DNA of 64,000 nucleotides from assembly GCA_002150815.3 (NCBI GenBank), contig NDFF03000004.1, positions 1 to 64,000 of the forward strand, read 5' to 3'. The stretch is from Grammothele lineata (lineage: Eukaryota; Basidiomycota; Agaricomycetes; Polyporales; Polyporaceae). Both the position numbers and the translations under genes were made by a program. The stretch's first letter is position 1. Each line of letters starts with the position of its first letter. This document shows, piece after piece, positions 10,187-19,401 of the stretch. The notes below the pieces were generated by a model. The model did no database searches, had not been told where the DNA came from, and saw nothing but the letters and a program-made list of their open reading frames with translations.

Positions 10187-11248
10187 CTAGTTTCCATCCT
10201 TCAGCAGATCTTCCGACCATATTGCATACGCCTCGGCCTCCTTGAGCATCGCCGCCGATTTCGCCCGCACCGCCTCGACGGTATCCATGCCGAGCGGAAA
10301 GCGCAGAGGAGGCTCTGGGAGCTCAGTGAGCTTATAGAGAACCTCCATCGCCTTCTGCGGGTCTCCTGCGGGGGTAAAGGAGCCCCAAATATTGCGCAGC
10401 GCGGTCGTCGGGAGATCGGCCTTAGCGTACGCGGGATGCGGCGCCACCCAGTCCGTCTTCACGACATTACCAGTGTCGAAACCACCCGACTGAACGATAG
10501 TGACCTGTGGTATGCGGCGATGAGACGTTGACATGGACACAGGTTCAATAGTGGTGGTCGCGGAAAGCAGGACAGCACAGCAGCGCGCTTACCTTGACAT
10601 TCCACTCTGGGTCGAGCTCCGCAGCGAGCGTTTCGGTGAAGCTTTCGATCGCTGGACAACGGACAATGGAACTGGTGAGCACTAACTCCGAAGCTAGGGA
10701 TAAAGGGCCACTGAGTACTTACCAGCCTTGCTCGCTGCGTAATGCGCCATCCCAGCTAACCCTTTGAGCGCCGCGATTGAGGACACCTGGAGGAGGCGAC
10801 CACCAATCCCTGAGGGGTTTGCCTCCCTGAAGACCCGGACTGCCTCCACACTGACATTGGCGGTGCCCCAAAAGTTGGCGTCGAAGATCGCGCGCGCGGC
10901 AGCGTCTGGCATACCTTCCGCCTCGCCGAGAGTGCCGTAACCTGCGTTGTTCACGACAATATCGATGCGCCCGAAGCGGTCCACGGCGGCATCAAACGCA
11001 GCACGGATCTGTGCAACTTTCGCGACGTCCAGAGGAAGGACGAGAAGTCGCTCGGGAGTGCACGACGCGACAAGGGTGTCAAGTCTACCGGGTTGGCGGG
11101 CAGTAGCGACGACGGCGTCGCCACGCGAGAGGGCAAGCTCCGCGAGGATCCGACCGAAGCCAGTGGAGGAACCTGTGACTAGAAGAAAATCAGCGACTGC
11201 GGAGATTGGTTAAGACGCCTTGAGTGACTCACTGAACCAGATCTTCAT
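10187..11248 (-). CDS. short-chain dehydrogenase/reductase (SDR2)
   Basis: Four minus-strand exons, 11248-11233, 11178-10723, 10651-10593 and 10504-10187, give 282 residues. The first exon codes only MKIWF plus one base, and the first intron splits the codon before the cofactor motif TGSSTGFG (residues 7-14), as in SDR1. VVNNAGYG, VSSIAALKG (Ser near 139) and YAASK (Tyr152/Lys156) are all in place, followed by AIESFTETLAAEL. The C terminus (PPLRFPLGMDTVEAVRAK) parallels SDR1 (PPFRLVVGRDAITATREK). Substrate unknown. It is an inverted paralogue of SDR1, separated from it by the chitinase. Frames and splice sites are intact, so both copies are probably functional. Confidence 0.9.
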
Positions 11249-11306
11249 GTTGAGGTAAATGTAGGAAGTTCGTAGCGCAGTGGGGCCTTAGGTGTCCCGC
11301 CTGTGC

Positions 11307-11313
11307 TTTTATA
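11307..11313 (-). promoter_or_regulatory. TATA box of SDR2
   Basis: On the minus strand this reads TATAAAA, 59 bp upstream of the SDR2 ATG, within TATAAAAGCAC, which resembles the SDR1 core TATAAAAGCAT. Confidence 0.65.
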
Positions 11314-13812
11314 CTGTCCAACGAGTCTGCGTCTCCCATTGCCCGATGGCTGCAGCGGTAGTCCACTAAGCCAGCACCCTCGGATTTACCAGTATATCCT
11401 ACAGCCTTGAAGGCAACGCGGCTCGTGCTGGCACCCTGCTGGAATGCAGGCACTCGCCCACTTCATCCAGACTCGCTCTGCTTGCTTGAGTCCGAGTCGG
11501 CAGATGCGGAGAAGATTCATAAGCAAATAGACGTCCGTGTCCCAACCCGTCCGAAATAGTCAATCGCATTTCCAATACGCTGCACGATGTTGCTGTCAAG
11601 AGTAGAAGAATCAATGCCCGCCCTGCCCGACTGTAGAAGAAGACGCACTTGACACATATTGGGTCGGATACGTCGGGAAATGGCGAGTGACGACCACCCG
11701 ATCGCCACATTCTCTACAGCGGCAGCCACTCTGTGATGACCTTCCGACGTCGTTGTACAAAGCGATAGACGTCGCTGCATAGATTACCTGGGATGAGGGG
11801 AATCAGCCTTGTAAGGGGGACGAGCATTGGAGAAGTGCAGCGGCAGCATGAGAGACGAATGCAGAAGTTGTTCGGGTTTCTGCACTGGTTTCTTGTGAGA
11901 CGGATGACATCATGTTTGAATGCATATGTCAAAGGTCGCTAAACGAAAGGTTACGAAACAGTGCGAGCGTATCCAGGTTGCACCACTTTCTTTCTCTGGA
12001 AAGCACATGGACCAACGGGGAAAAGCGATGTATTGCGTGTACGCAATGGAACCCTCCCTGCGTTATATTGGTCCTGCGTCACGGCACCTTGACCAGCGTC
12101 CACGCATGTTGAGGACAGCGGTATATGGGAGGCGCAGAGTTAACTCAAGGGCCGAGACTGGAATTGGGATACTTTACACCACTTTCTTCCCGTTACGCAG
12201 CCATATACGAGCATAGACGATGTAATGGACCATGGATAGAGGGATAATGCCGAGACTTCGACCATCTCGAGGGTAACGGGCTCCCGGCGATCCAAGTATA
12301 TGTCACCGTGTTGGATACTCACCACAGACCACGATACATCCTTAGTCCACCCTTCTGAGTGAGACATCCTTATTGGAGAGGAGAACCAACTGCTCGGATT
12401 CTAGCGACTCGACTTAGACTCGACACTCGAGATTGAAAATGCATCCGTGTTCTTCAGTCGAATACTGATGTGTCGAAGCGGACCTTTGATTTGCCATGGA
12501 TGATATTTTGGGGTGTTGACGGATAGCATCGACGAGAAATCTGCGACACGAGACTAGGATAGGTATATGCAGCCAACGACATGGGGGCCAGATACAAGGT
12601 TGACTCGTCGAGGTCGACGAAAAGGCTAGGCGACCGGCGTTGCACGCTGACTCAGCTCTCCATCGTCATGTCCGGAGAATGCCGATTATTAGGGTCTCTT
12701 AAGCGCTTAACTTGTTCTCCGAGATTTTCCGAATCGACTTCCGTCACGTACGTCTTCGCTCCAGCCTAACTTCTTCAATGTTCATACACATGACGAGTCT
12801 CACCGAGCCTTTGCTAGTATGAACGTGTATGCTTCTATTACTCTACTTATGCCTATGGCCCCTATAGAAAATAGGGCATCGGCTCCAAGTTGAACAATGT
12901 CGTCAAGTCCCAACTACCCGGGCCGCCAATTTTACGACCAATCCCCCACCATGGCTACCTTGAGACCCATTCAATAGGGGATGACCATTATTTGTTTGAT
13001 AACAGTACTATCAGCACAAATAAGGATGACTCGGTGAAGTACACAATGTCCACAGAACAGCCATCAAATATTCGCGTCAACGAGACACCCGGCTCCCTTG
13101 GTTCACAGTAGTGACACGTAGCCGTATCACAGCTTAGAAACACATGGCCCGATTGAGTTCTTTTGAATGTGGTATTGAGGCTTTTTGTCGGCCGTTAACA
13201 TCTCGTGTGAGCTGCCACATACTATCGCATGCCGCTTAACGGACTTACCTGCTAGCAACTGGTCATAACACCATGTCGAAAGCTTCTCGCTGACCGCGGC
13301 AGTGAGTATGTGCTCTCTCATATGGATCAGTAGCCTTCTCTGTCCTTCCTGACGCGCTGATCTCGGTGATAGAGATCCAGGAAGTACGACTAACGGCTAG
13401 CTCTCGGCACTGTTACGACACATGAGCATCCTCTATCGTGTTCATAGCACCCAGGCCTGCCGTATCTTACCCAGAACCGCTTCTCACACAGTCCTCGATC
13501 AGAAACACCCTTGTTCGCACCAGCAACAGATGTCGAAACTCCCGACCGCACCGCCGATGAATGGAACCTTGTCTACCTCATGTTCTTGAGGGTGCGAGGA
13601 CCGCGTCCTCGCACCAATTCATCGTCCAACTTCGGAGTATTCGATACTTCCGCCGAGCCCTTTGCCTCCCCTATGTCGACACGACCCTGCGTCTGCCTCT
13701 CACCACGCGCCCTATGACCGTCGTCTAGGTCCTCGCTCACCTCAACCCCCGAACTCATCGACCTTCTGCGCCTGATGCTGTCATCTCTCGCCACCTTAGC
13801 ACCCGATCGCGA
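11314..13812. other. gene-free stretch before the LTR element
   Basis: I can support no gene in about 2.5 kb. Frames at 11399-11710, 12140-12367 (both minus) and 13511-13717 (plus) are short and unrecognised. Base composition is less GC-rich than around the genes. It may hold decayed transposon or gene sequence, but nothing can be named. Confidence 0.45.
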
Positions 13813-13817
13813 ACGGC
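13813..13817. repeat. target-site duplication, left copy (ACGGC)
   Basis: ACGGC directly precedes the left LTR and is repeated exactly after the right LTR (17348-17352). Five base pairs is the usual duplication made by an LTR-element integrase. Confidence 0.85.
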
Positions 13818-14188
13818 TGTTAAGAAACAGGTCCGCGCGAGTGGCTCTCGCGGGGAACCTCCTTCCGTTGCTTCGCGTTCGCGACGTTGGAGCGCACGCG
13901 CGCGCTGGACTTGGAGCGTGTCCGACTAGGACTTCAGCTCAGTGTCCGTCAATTGCACCGTTCCGACGGTACAAGTGGCGCGGGAGTGGCTCAGACGTTC
14001 AGACAGGATGTGGCACGAGTAGTAGTAGGCTTGATTGAGAGAGTGTAGGTACCTGTGAATATATACATGCGTGCGGAGTTTTGAGAGCGAGAGGTAGACA
14101 AAGAGAACAAAGGAGACCGGGGAACAATTTCCATGAGGCGTGAGGCTATTCTACGATACCGGCCCGAAATCAATCTCGTCACATGACA
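13818..14188 (-). repeat. 3' LTR
   Basis: 371 bp, from TGTTAAGAAACAGG to TCACATGACA on the plus strand, so TG...CA-bounded. It is identical to the 5' LTR except for one base. Confidence 0.92.
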
Positions 14189-14190
14189 TG

Positions 14191-14198
14191 CCTCCCCC
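14191..14198 (-). other. polypurine tract of the LTR element
   Basis: On the minus strand GGGGGAGG ends two bases before the 3' LTR. This is the expected position of the plus-strand DNA primer and fixes the element's orientation. Confidence 0.7.
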
Positions 14199-14297
14199 AG
14201 AATAGCATCACGTCTTCGCATCGCTGACAGTCTGAGTCGCTCCTTGGGATTTCTTCACTCAGCCTGTGGACAGTGGGACACCCGCCGCGCGTTCTCG

Positions 14298-14870
14298 CGG
14301 TGGTCTTCGGGATGGCTTGTAAGTATCCGCGGTACGCTTTGTCGCCTGTACGCCTGGATCTGAAACTCGCGCGAAGGACTCCAAAGGTTTCAGATATCGC
14401 ATGGCCGGGCGGCGACGACGACGCCTACAACGGCTCCATTGGGACTCATTGGCGTATCATTGAAGGTATGTGCGTGCGGGGCCGCCCGAAGGGTCCAACC
14501 TTGACTGACAGCTTGTAGTCACCAGAACTACAACATGCTCGCCAGGAGAATTGAAAACTTTGAGGATGGCACTGTGTGGATGGGCAATGATAGACGGACG
14601 GCGGAGTTCTGCTATGGAGGAGCTTCAAGGAGGATGGGTGGCGGTCTTCGGGACTGCCTGCACATATTCAAGGTGCGCTTCGGGACTTGCATGTCTGAAA
14701 CTCGCGTGAAGAGCTCCAGCGATTCCAGACATCGTCCCCGCGGTCAGCGACGACGACGCTTACGACGGCTCCATTGGGACTCGTTGGCGCATTGTTGAAG
14801 GTACGTGCCCGCGCTGGGAGTGTACAGCTCGTGACATATTGCGGTTCCCAGAGCTGCAAACTGCTCGCGG
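14298..14870. repeat. imperfect tandem duplication inside the LTR element
   Basis: Two units about 340 bp apart share blocks such as GGCGGTCTTCGGGA-type starts, CTGAAACTCGCG and CGACGACGACGC followed by ACGGCTCCATTGGGACT. The right unit covers the 3' end of the ORF, the left unit lies beyond its stop. Divergence between the units is far larger than between the LTRs, so the duplication predates this insertion. Confidence 0.75.
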
Positions 14871-16867
14871 AACGGGCTGAGGACTCCGAGGACGGTGCTG
14901 CATGCGGAGGATAGGATATTGATGGATTGCAGAGAAGTTCTGCGCTGTAACTCGAAGGGCTCGCGGCGATGGCCGTTCATCATGGGCAGAGATGAACGCC
15001 TCGAAGAGCATTTGTCTCCAGGTTCAGCGTCTTCTCGGTGAGTGGCCAACCTTGCTATTTCTAGATGAACTGCCAAGTCCGTATCTCCCAAGGCCGTGGT
15101 CGCTACTACGGTCGCTGTAGGCTTGCGCCTTTCCCCTATGTGGGTAGCAACTTCTGAAAACTTGGCTTCCAGGATTCCGTAGCGCCGCTTCAAGACTAGA
15201 TCTTCGCTTGTAGTCGAAATTGGGTAGGTGCTCCCTTTTTCGTTGAGGCGTCCATTGTCCATCGAGTCTTGCGGTTCTGCGCCCACCCAGATGCATCCCT
15301 GTCGGAGCGTCGTGTACCCTTCGCCTTCAACAATCTCGGACTCGGATAGCAAGTTACCGGTTGCGATTTGCACTGACTCTCCTCCCCCAGTCTTGAAGAC
15401 GACGTTGGACGGGGTGTGAATTATGCCAGTAACGTCTCCGATACAGCTTGGCGCGGCGTCGTCCAGCGTCTTCTGAGAGACTAAGACTGCGCTGTCCGAG
15501 TCTGCGTTGCCACTCTCGTTGGCGAATGATGACTCGATTTCATGGTGTGTCCGATCTTCGCGCTCTTCATCAGCGTGCGCTGTACTCATTTGCGGGCTTC
15601 CACTGGGATCTAGCGAAATCTCTCCTGGACCCGGGCCTGGATGCTCTTCGGGAAGTGGCGCGTTCTGGCCTTCTAGTGCGGTGTGTGCCCCTCTGCCGTG
15701 AAGGCTCACGCAGTCTACGTTTTTGGCGGTGGAGTCGCGCTCCTTTGGCAAGGACTCGGCTACAGCTTTGGCGATCGACCTGATTTGGGCGGTTTCAGCA
15801 TCAGGACGCTGAGAAGGTAGATCGGGTGGAGGCGCAATTGTACGAGTCGACTTGTGCAGAGTCCCTTTTTGTAGTATGTCGGGACACTGTCCTTTGAATC
15901 CAGCATATGGCGTTGCAAGAGGAAGGATCGTTGTTGGGTACGGCGGCGACCCGAGAGAGTGCTTCTCAGGGGCTCGCCTGGGCCTCTGAAAACCTATGCC
16001 GATCGACTTCGTATTCTTTGCATACGAACTTTGCTCATGCACGGCTTGCCGCTGAGATGCGTGTAACACCGGAGCGGCCGGTCTTTGTCGATTAACGTGC
16101 GGTGGGACTTCGGGACGAAATTCCGGAAGTGTGTCGCCTTCTTCCCAGAATGCGTCGCGCTCGAACATGTGCTCAGATCCTAGTGCTTGCAAGAAACCTT
16201 CCACTTCATGCTTGAAGCATGCGGCGAGTATTTCGTAGTCGTTCGCATCGTACATACGTTGAGATGACATGAGATCGCTTCCCCAGATCGGGGCGGAGGG
16301 CAATGGTCTCCTATTCCTTCGGAAGGTCGCTGCTGCAAGGTATCTGCGTCCCTCCAACAGGTCTCGCAGCGCTTCAAGCTCGTCTCCATCAGGCCAATAG
16401 AGCTGTGGGGCTCCGGGGATGACTGCCGAGTACGGCCTGAGTATCACACGCTGAAGGATGTGCATCTCAAGACCGAAGACGCTCTTCTCGAGATCAGAGC
16501 GTAGTTGTCTCCGAGATGACCAGAGTAGGGAAGCGCGTTTGGTAAATTGATGACCGTACTTGAGCGCGTCGGAGAGTCGGGATTGTAGATACTCATCTCG
16601 CAGGACATCTTCTATGGGTCCTAGAATCGAACCGGCACTACAGAGCTCGATTCGGTCGGCGTCTCCAAGTGCGCTCGATGGGACACCATTGTCGGACGGA
16701 ATTGGGGTGAAGCGAAGGGAGATGTCTCGTAACTCGGTGGCGATGCCACCTATTCCAACGCGTGGAAGACAAACTTGCGGAATGTTGACTCTGAGAAGTG
16801 CCATTGCCGTGGGGTGACAAGACCCTCGTACTCCAGTGAGACGGGGTGCAGTGCACTGAGGACACAT
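14744..16867 (-). CDS. unknown 707-residue ORF of the LTR element
   Basis: A single uninterrupted minus-strand frame fills most of the element's interior. It runs open from the end of the 5' LTR; the first ATG is at 16867 (707 residues) and a second at 16804 (686 residues) begins MALLRVNIPQVCLP. The N-terminal 200 residues look globular (ELRDISLRFTPIP, EYLQSRLSDALKYGHQ, LQRVILRPYSAVIPGAP). The middle is low-complexity, rich in Pro/Ser/Glu and probably disordered. The C-terminal part has short hydrophobic stretches and ends in a basic cluster RRKRRRR. No retroviral Gag zinc knuckle, protease, RT or integrase motif is seen. It could be a diverged Gag-like structural protein or a captured host gene; I cannot decide. 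An intact frame in a young element suggests it is needed or only recently lost its need. Confidence 0.7.
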   Translation of the reverse strand: MCPQCTAPRLTGVRGSCHPTAMALLRVNIPQVCLPRVGIGGIATELRDISLRFTPIPSDNGVPSSALGDADRIELCSAGSILGPIEDVLRDEYLQSRLSDALKYGHQFTKRASLLWSSRRQLRSDLEKSVFGLEMHILQRVILRPYSAVIPGAPQLYWPDGDELEALRDLLEGRRYLAAATFRRNRRPLPSAPIWGSDLMSSQRMYDANDYEILAACFKHEVEGFLQALGSEHMFERDAFWEEGDTLPEFRPEVPPHVNRQRPAAPVLHASQRQAVHEQSSYAKNTKSIGIGFQRPRRAPEKHSLGSPPYPTTILPLATPYAGFKGQCPDILQKGTLHKSTRTIAPPPDLPSQRPDAETAQIRSIAKAVAESLPKERDSTAKNVDCVSLHGRGAHTALEGQNAPLPEEHPGPGPGEISLDPSGSPQMSTAHADEEREDRTHHEIESSFANESGNADSDSAVLVSQKTLDDAAPSCIGDVTGIIHTPSNVVFKTGGGESVQIATGNLLSESEIVEGEGYTTLRQGCIWVGAEPQDSMDNGRLNEKGSTYPISTTSEDLVLKRRYGILEAKFSEVATHIGERRKPTATVVATTALGDTDLAVHLEIARLATHREDAEPGDKCSSRRSSLPMMNGHRREPFELQRRTSLQSINILSSACSTVLGVLSPFREQFAALGTAICHELYTPSAGTYLQQCANESQWSRRKRRRR

Positions 16868-16961
16868 ATTGGGTTGGAAAGGAATTGAGAATATATTGAA
16901 TTGATTTGGAAGAACGTCCGAGTGACCCTCTTTGTTCGCAAACGCGCGGAAGAGGTTCCCG

Positions 16962-16974
16962 GACGTGTCCACCA
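16962..16974 (-). other. primer-binding-site-like sequence
   Basis: On the minus strand TGGTGGACACGTC begins two bases after the 5' LTR. A PBS begins with TGG, the complement of the tRNA CCA end. I could not match it to a particular tRNA. Confidence 0.55.
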
Positions 16975-16976
16975 AT

Positions 16977-17347
16977 TGTTAAGAAACAGGTCCGCGCGAG
17001 TGGCTCTCGCGGGGAACCTCCTTCCGTTGCTTCGCGTTCGCGACGTTGGAGCGCACGCGCGCGCTGGACTTGGAGCGTGTCCGACTAGGACTTCAGCTCG
17101 GTGTCCGTCAATTGCACCGTTCCGACGGTACAAGTGGCGCGGGAGTGGCTCAGACGTTCAGACAGGATGTGGCACGAGTAGTAGTAGGCTTGATTGAGAG
17201 AGTGTAGGTACCTGTGAATATATACATGCGTGCGGAGTTTTGAGAGCGAGAGGTAGACAAAGAGAACAAAGGAGACCGGGGAACAATTTCCATGAGGCGT
17301 GAGGCTATTCTACGATACCGGCCCGAAATCAATCTCGTCACATGACA
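16977..17347 (-). repeat. 5' LTR
   Basis: 371-bp partner of 13818-14188. On the minus strand it begins TGTCATGTGACG and ends CTTAACA. It contains a TATATAT about 123 bp from its 5' end, a plausible U3 promoter. Confidence 0.92.
17218..17224 (-). promoter_or_regulatory. TATA-like box in the 5' LTR
   Basis: TATATAT on the minus strand, 123 bp inside the 5' LTR and upstream of the internal ORF. It is a likely core promoter for the element transcript. Confidence 0.5.
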
Positions 17348-17352
17348 ACGGC
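17348..17352. repeat. target-site duplication, right copy (ACGGC)
   Basis: Exact repeat of 13813-13817, directly after the 5' LTR end. Confidence 0.85.
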
Positions 17353-18039
17353 GTCCAATACGCTCTATCAGGCGTCTTCGTAACCCATGCGCGCCCCTGA
17401 AACAGCACCCTGCATGCCCGCGCCTCGGGGAAATTCCTGCCCGCCCGTAGCTCGCATCGCATCTCCACATCTCGCATCTTGCCTCTCAGCAGCGGAGAAA
17501 ACGCGGACCATCCAGACGTTCCACGTTGCCCTTCCCTCTGTTCCTCTCTTACACCCATTCACTCCACTTGCGCTCGCTGCCGTCCGTTCTCGACCGTTCG
17601 TTATACTCTTCCAAGCGCAGACGCTGCGACAGTGGCGGAAGTGGCCGTATGCCGCGGTTGAACGGGATAGAACCACAAGACTTGCCGTTTCGGGCAGAGG
17701 ATGCGCTCGCGAAGCGCGGCGGGCGGAGAAAGTAGGACCGTGGACGCTCCGAGGCTATTCCTGCCGCCCGCGCGTCCGGCTGTGACGTGCGGTTCCATTC
17801 CGTGACGGGGTGGGACGCGCGTGGTGGTTTAATAGGAAGCCGTGAGATAGGGCGCGGGGGAGACAAGGAGGCAGTAGTAGGACTCGGTATTAGTATAGGA
17901 ATACGACTACAATGTAGAGTACACTCGCACAAGAAGTTGAAAAATGAGGGTAACGCTGTCCAACAAATACGGTATATGCAGCTCAGAAGTGGATATCTAG
18001 CAAACACGCTGTGCGCACGTGGGGAGGTGAAAACGCTGT
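17353..18039. other. spacer between LTR element and AIF-like gene
   Basis: No gene is supported. Frames on both strands at 17387-17785 are GC-rich and featureless. It includes the 3' flank of the AIF-like gene. Confidence 0.45.
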
Positions 18040-19401
18040 CTACGCAGACAGACCGCGCGCCTTGCGCGTCATGCTCGTGAGCAGATCCTTGCCCTTGACA
18101 CTGCGTACCATGAAGTCGCCCAACAAGATACCCCAGGCCATACCCAAGTACGCCCCACCCCGACGCTGACACCGTGCCCGAAATGTTAGCCATCACCCGG
18201 GGCGATACCGTATGTGTTAGACGCACCTTGCCCAGTGGGATCATGATCATCTCCGTGGAGCCCTTGTAGGTCTTCTTGAGCGGGTGGTCCTCCACGAAGC
18301 TAAGGACGTTCGCCGTGACAATCGCAGTGTGTCCGTTGGCTTTCGCGGCCTGTTTCTGCTCCGCCCAATCGAGGATATCCCCGACAGCAAAGATGCCCGG
18401 GTGGCCACGGACCTCGAGGAACTCGTTCACGCGCACGTGACCGCTCGTGGTGAGCGCGTCTTTGAGCGGCGCGAGGGCCTCCGTGTTAGGCTTCGAGCCG
18501 AACGCGTTTACCTAAGATGGAATGAGAGTCAAAGGCAGACCTCTTCACATCTACGCGATGCACGTACAACAAGGTCGGCGTCGGCGAGGCTCTTGCCTTG
18601 GCGCGTCGTCACGCCAGAAACTGGACCAGGCGCGACCTCGACCGCGTCTCCGAGGACTACGCTAATATCGAACGCGCGCGCGCGGCGCTCCAAGTCCTTG
18701 CGGAACTTGTCGGGATAGGCGTCGTTCAGGAGCAGCGCGTCTCTATGGACAAGGGTGACTTTCTTCTTCTACGTGTGTAACGTCATGTGAGAACGGCGCA
18801 CGACCATCGATGTAGTTCATAGGCACGTACGGGGTATGCCTCCTTGATTTCACCAGCCAGCTCTGCGCCACAAGGACGTACTCAGCGCCCGAGCAAATAC
18901 AGCACGCGACGGGGATCACTCACCAATACCGACCGCGCCTCCACCAACGACCACGACGTGCTTCGCGCCCTTGAAAGCCTCCCTCCACGAGCCCAAGTGC
19001 GCCTTCGTCTCCGAATCCGTCCGCGGGAGTTCCATGAAGTCGGGCCAACGGCTCCCCGTCGCGAGCACGAGCGCCACGTACGGCACACGTTCGCCGTTCT
19101 CGAGCACGACCTCTCCACCCTTGCCCGGGGCGCCCTCTTCGACGGAAACGACGCGGCCGACCTTGGTACTCCCATTCCCGTTCATGAAGATTTGGTCGTA
19201 CCCGAAGAGCGCCTTGTCCCCGAGCTGGTCCATGTCCGACACGGCGACGCGTGCCATCGCGGGGAGGTGCACGTAGAAGGGGCGATCGTTGATGAGCATG
19301 AGGTTGAAGCGCGCTGAGTCTAGCTTCTCCGAGAGCGCACGCGCTACAAGCGTGCCACCGTACCCTCCGCCCACTACGACGACGTTCTTTTTCTCGGCCA
19401 T
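18040..19401 (-). CDS. AIF/FSP1-like FAD-dependent NAD(P)H oxidoreductase
   Basis: Five minus-strand exons, 19401-18924, 18862-18831, 18768-18568, 18511-18227 and 18165-18040, give 373 residues. The protein starts MAEKKNVVVVGGGYGG, the FAD-binding Rossmann motif. The second NAD(P)H-binding motif VVVVGGGAVGIELAGEI spans the first intron. GHPGIFAVGDIL is the C-terminal FAD-contacting motif. The length and arrangement match the AMID/FSP1 (AIFM2) group of pyridine nucleotide-disulphide oxidoreductases, which reduce quinones at membranes. The C terminus (GAYLGMAWGILLGDF) is a hydrophobic Gly-rich segment typical of fungal members and may attach the protein to a membrane. No N-terminal targeting peptide is seen. 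The LTR element lies under 0.7 kb from its 3' end. A type II NADH dehydrogenase is a less likely alternative because of the short length. Confidence 0.88.

Larger units (their letters stand above)
13818..17347 (-). mobile_element. young non-autonomous LTR retroelement, 3,530 bp
   Basis: Two 371-bp direct repeats starting TG and ending CA bound the element; they differ at one position only (A at 13940, G in the other copy). A perfect ACGGC duplication flanks it. Orientation is minus: the purine tract GGGGGAGG lies next to the left (3') LTR, and TGGTGGACACGTC, a primer-binding-site-like stretch beginning TGG, lies two bases inside the right (5') LTR. The 2,788-bp interior carries one long minus-strand ORF. 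No reverse transcriptase, RNase H, integrase, protease or zinc-knuckle motif was found in any frame, so the enzymes must come from another element. The near-identical LTRs indicate a very recent insertion. Confidence 0.9.

Noticed and set aside
13775..14038. Near-identical plus-strand frames at 13775-14038 and 16901-17197
   Set aside because: They lie in the two LTRs; the match reflects repeat identity, not a gene family.
13818..17347. Calling the element an autonomous Ty3/Gypsy or Ty1/Copia retrotransposon
   Set aside because: No RT, RNase H, integrase or protease motif is present in any frame of the interior.
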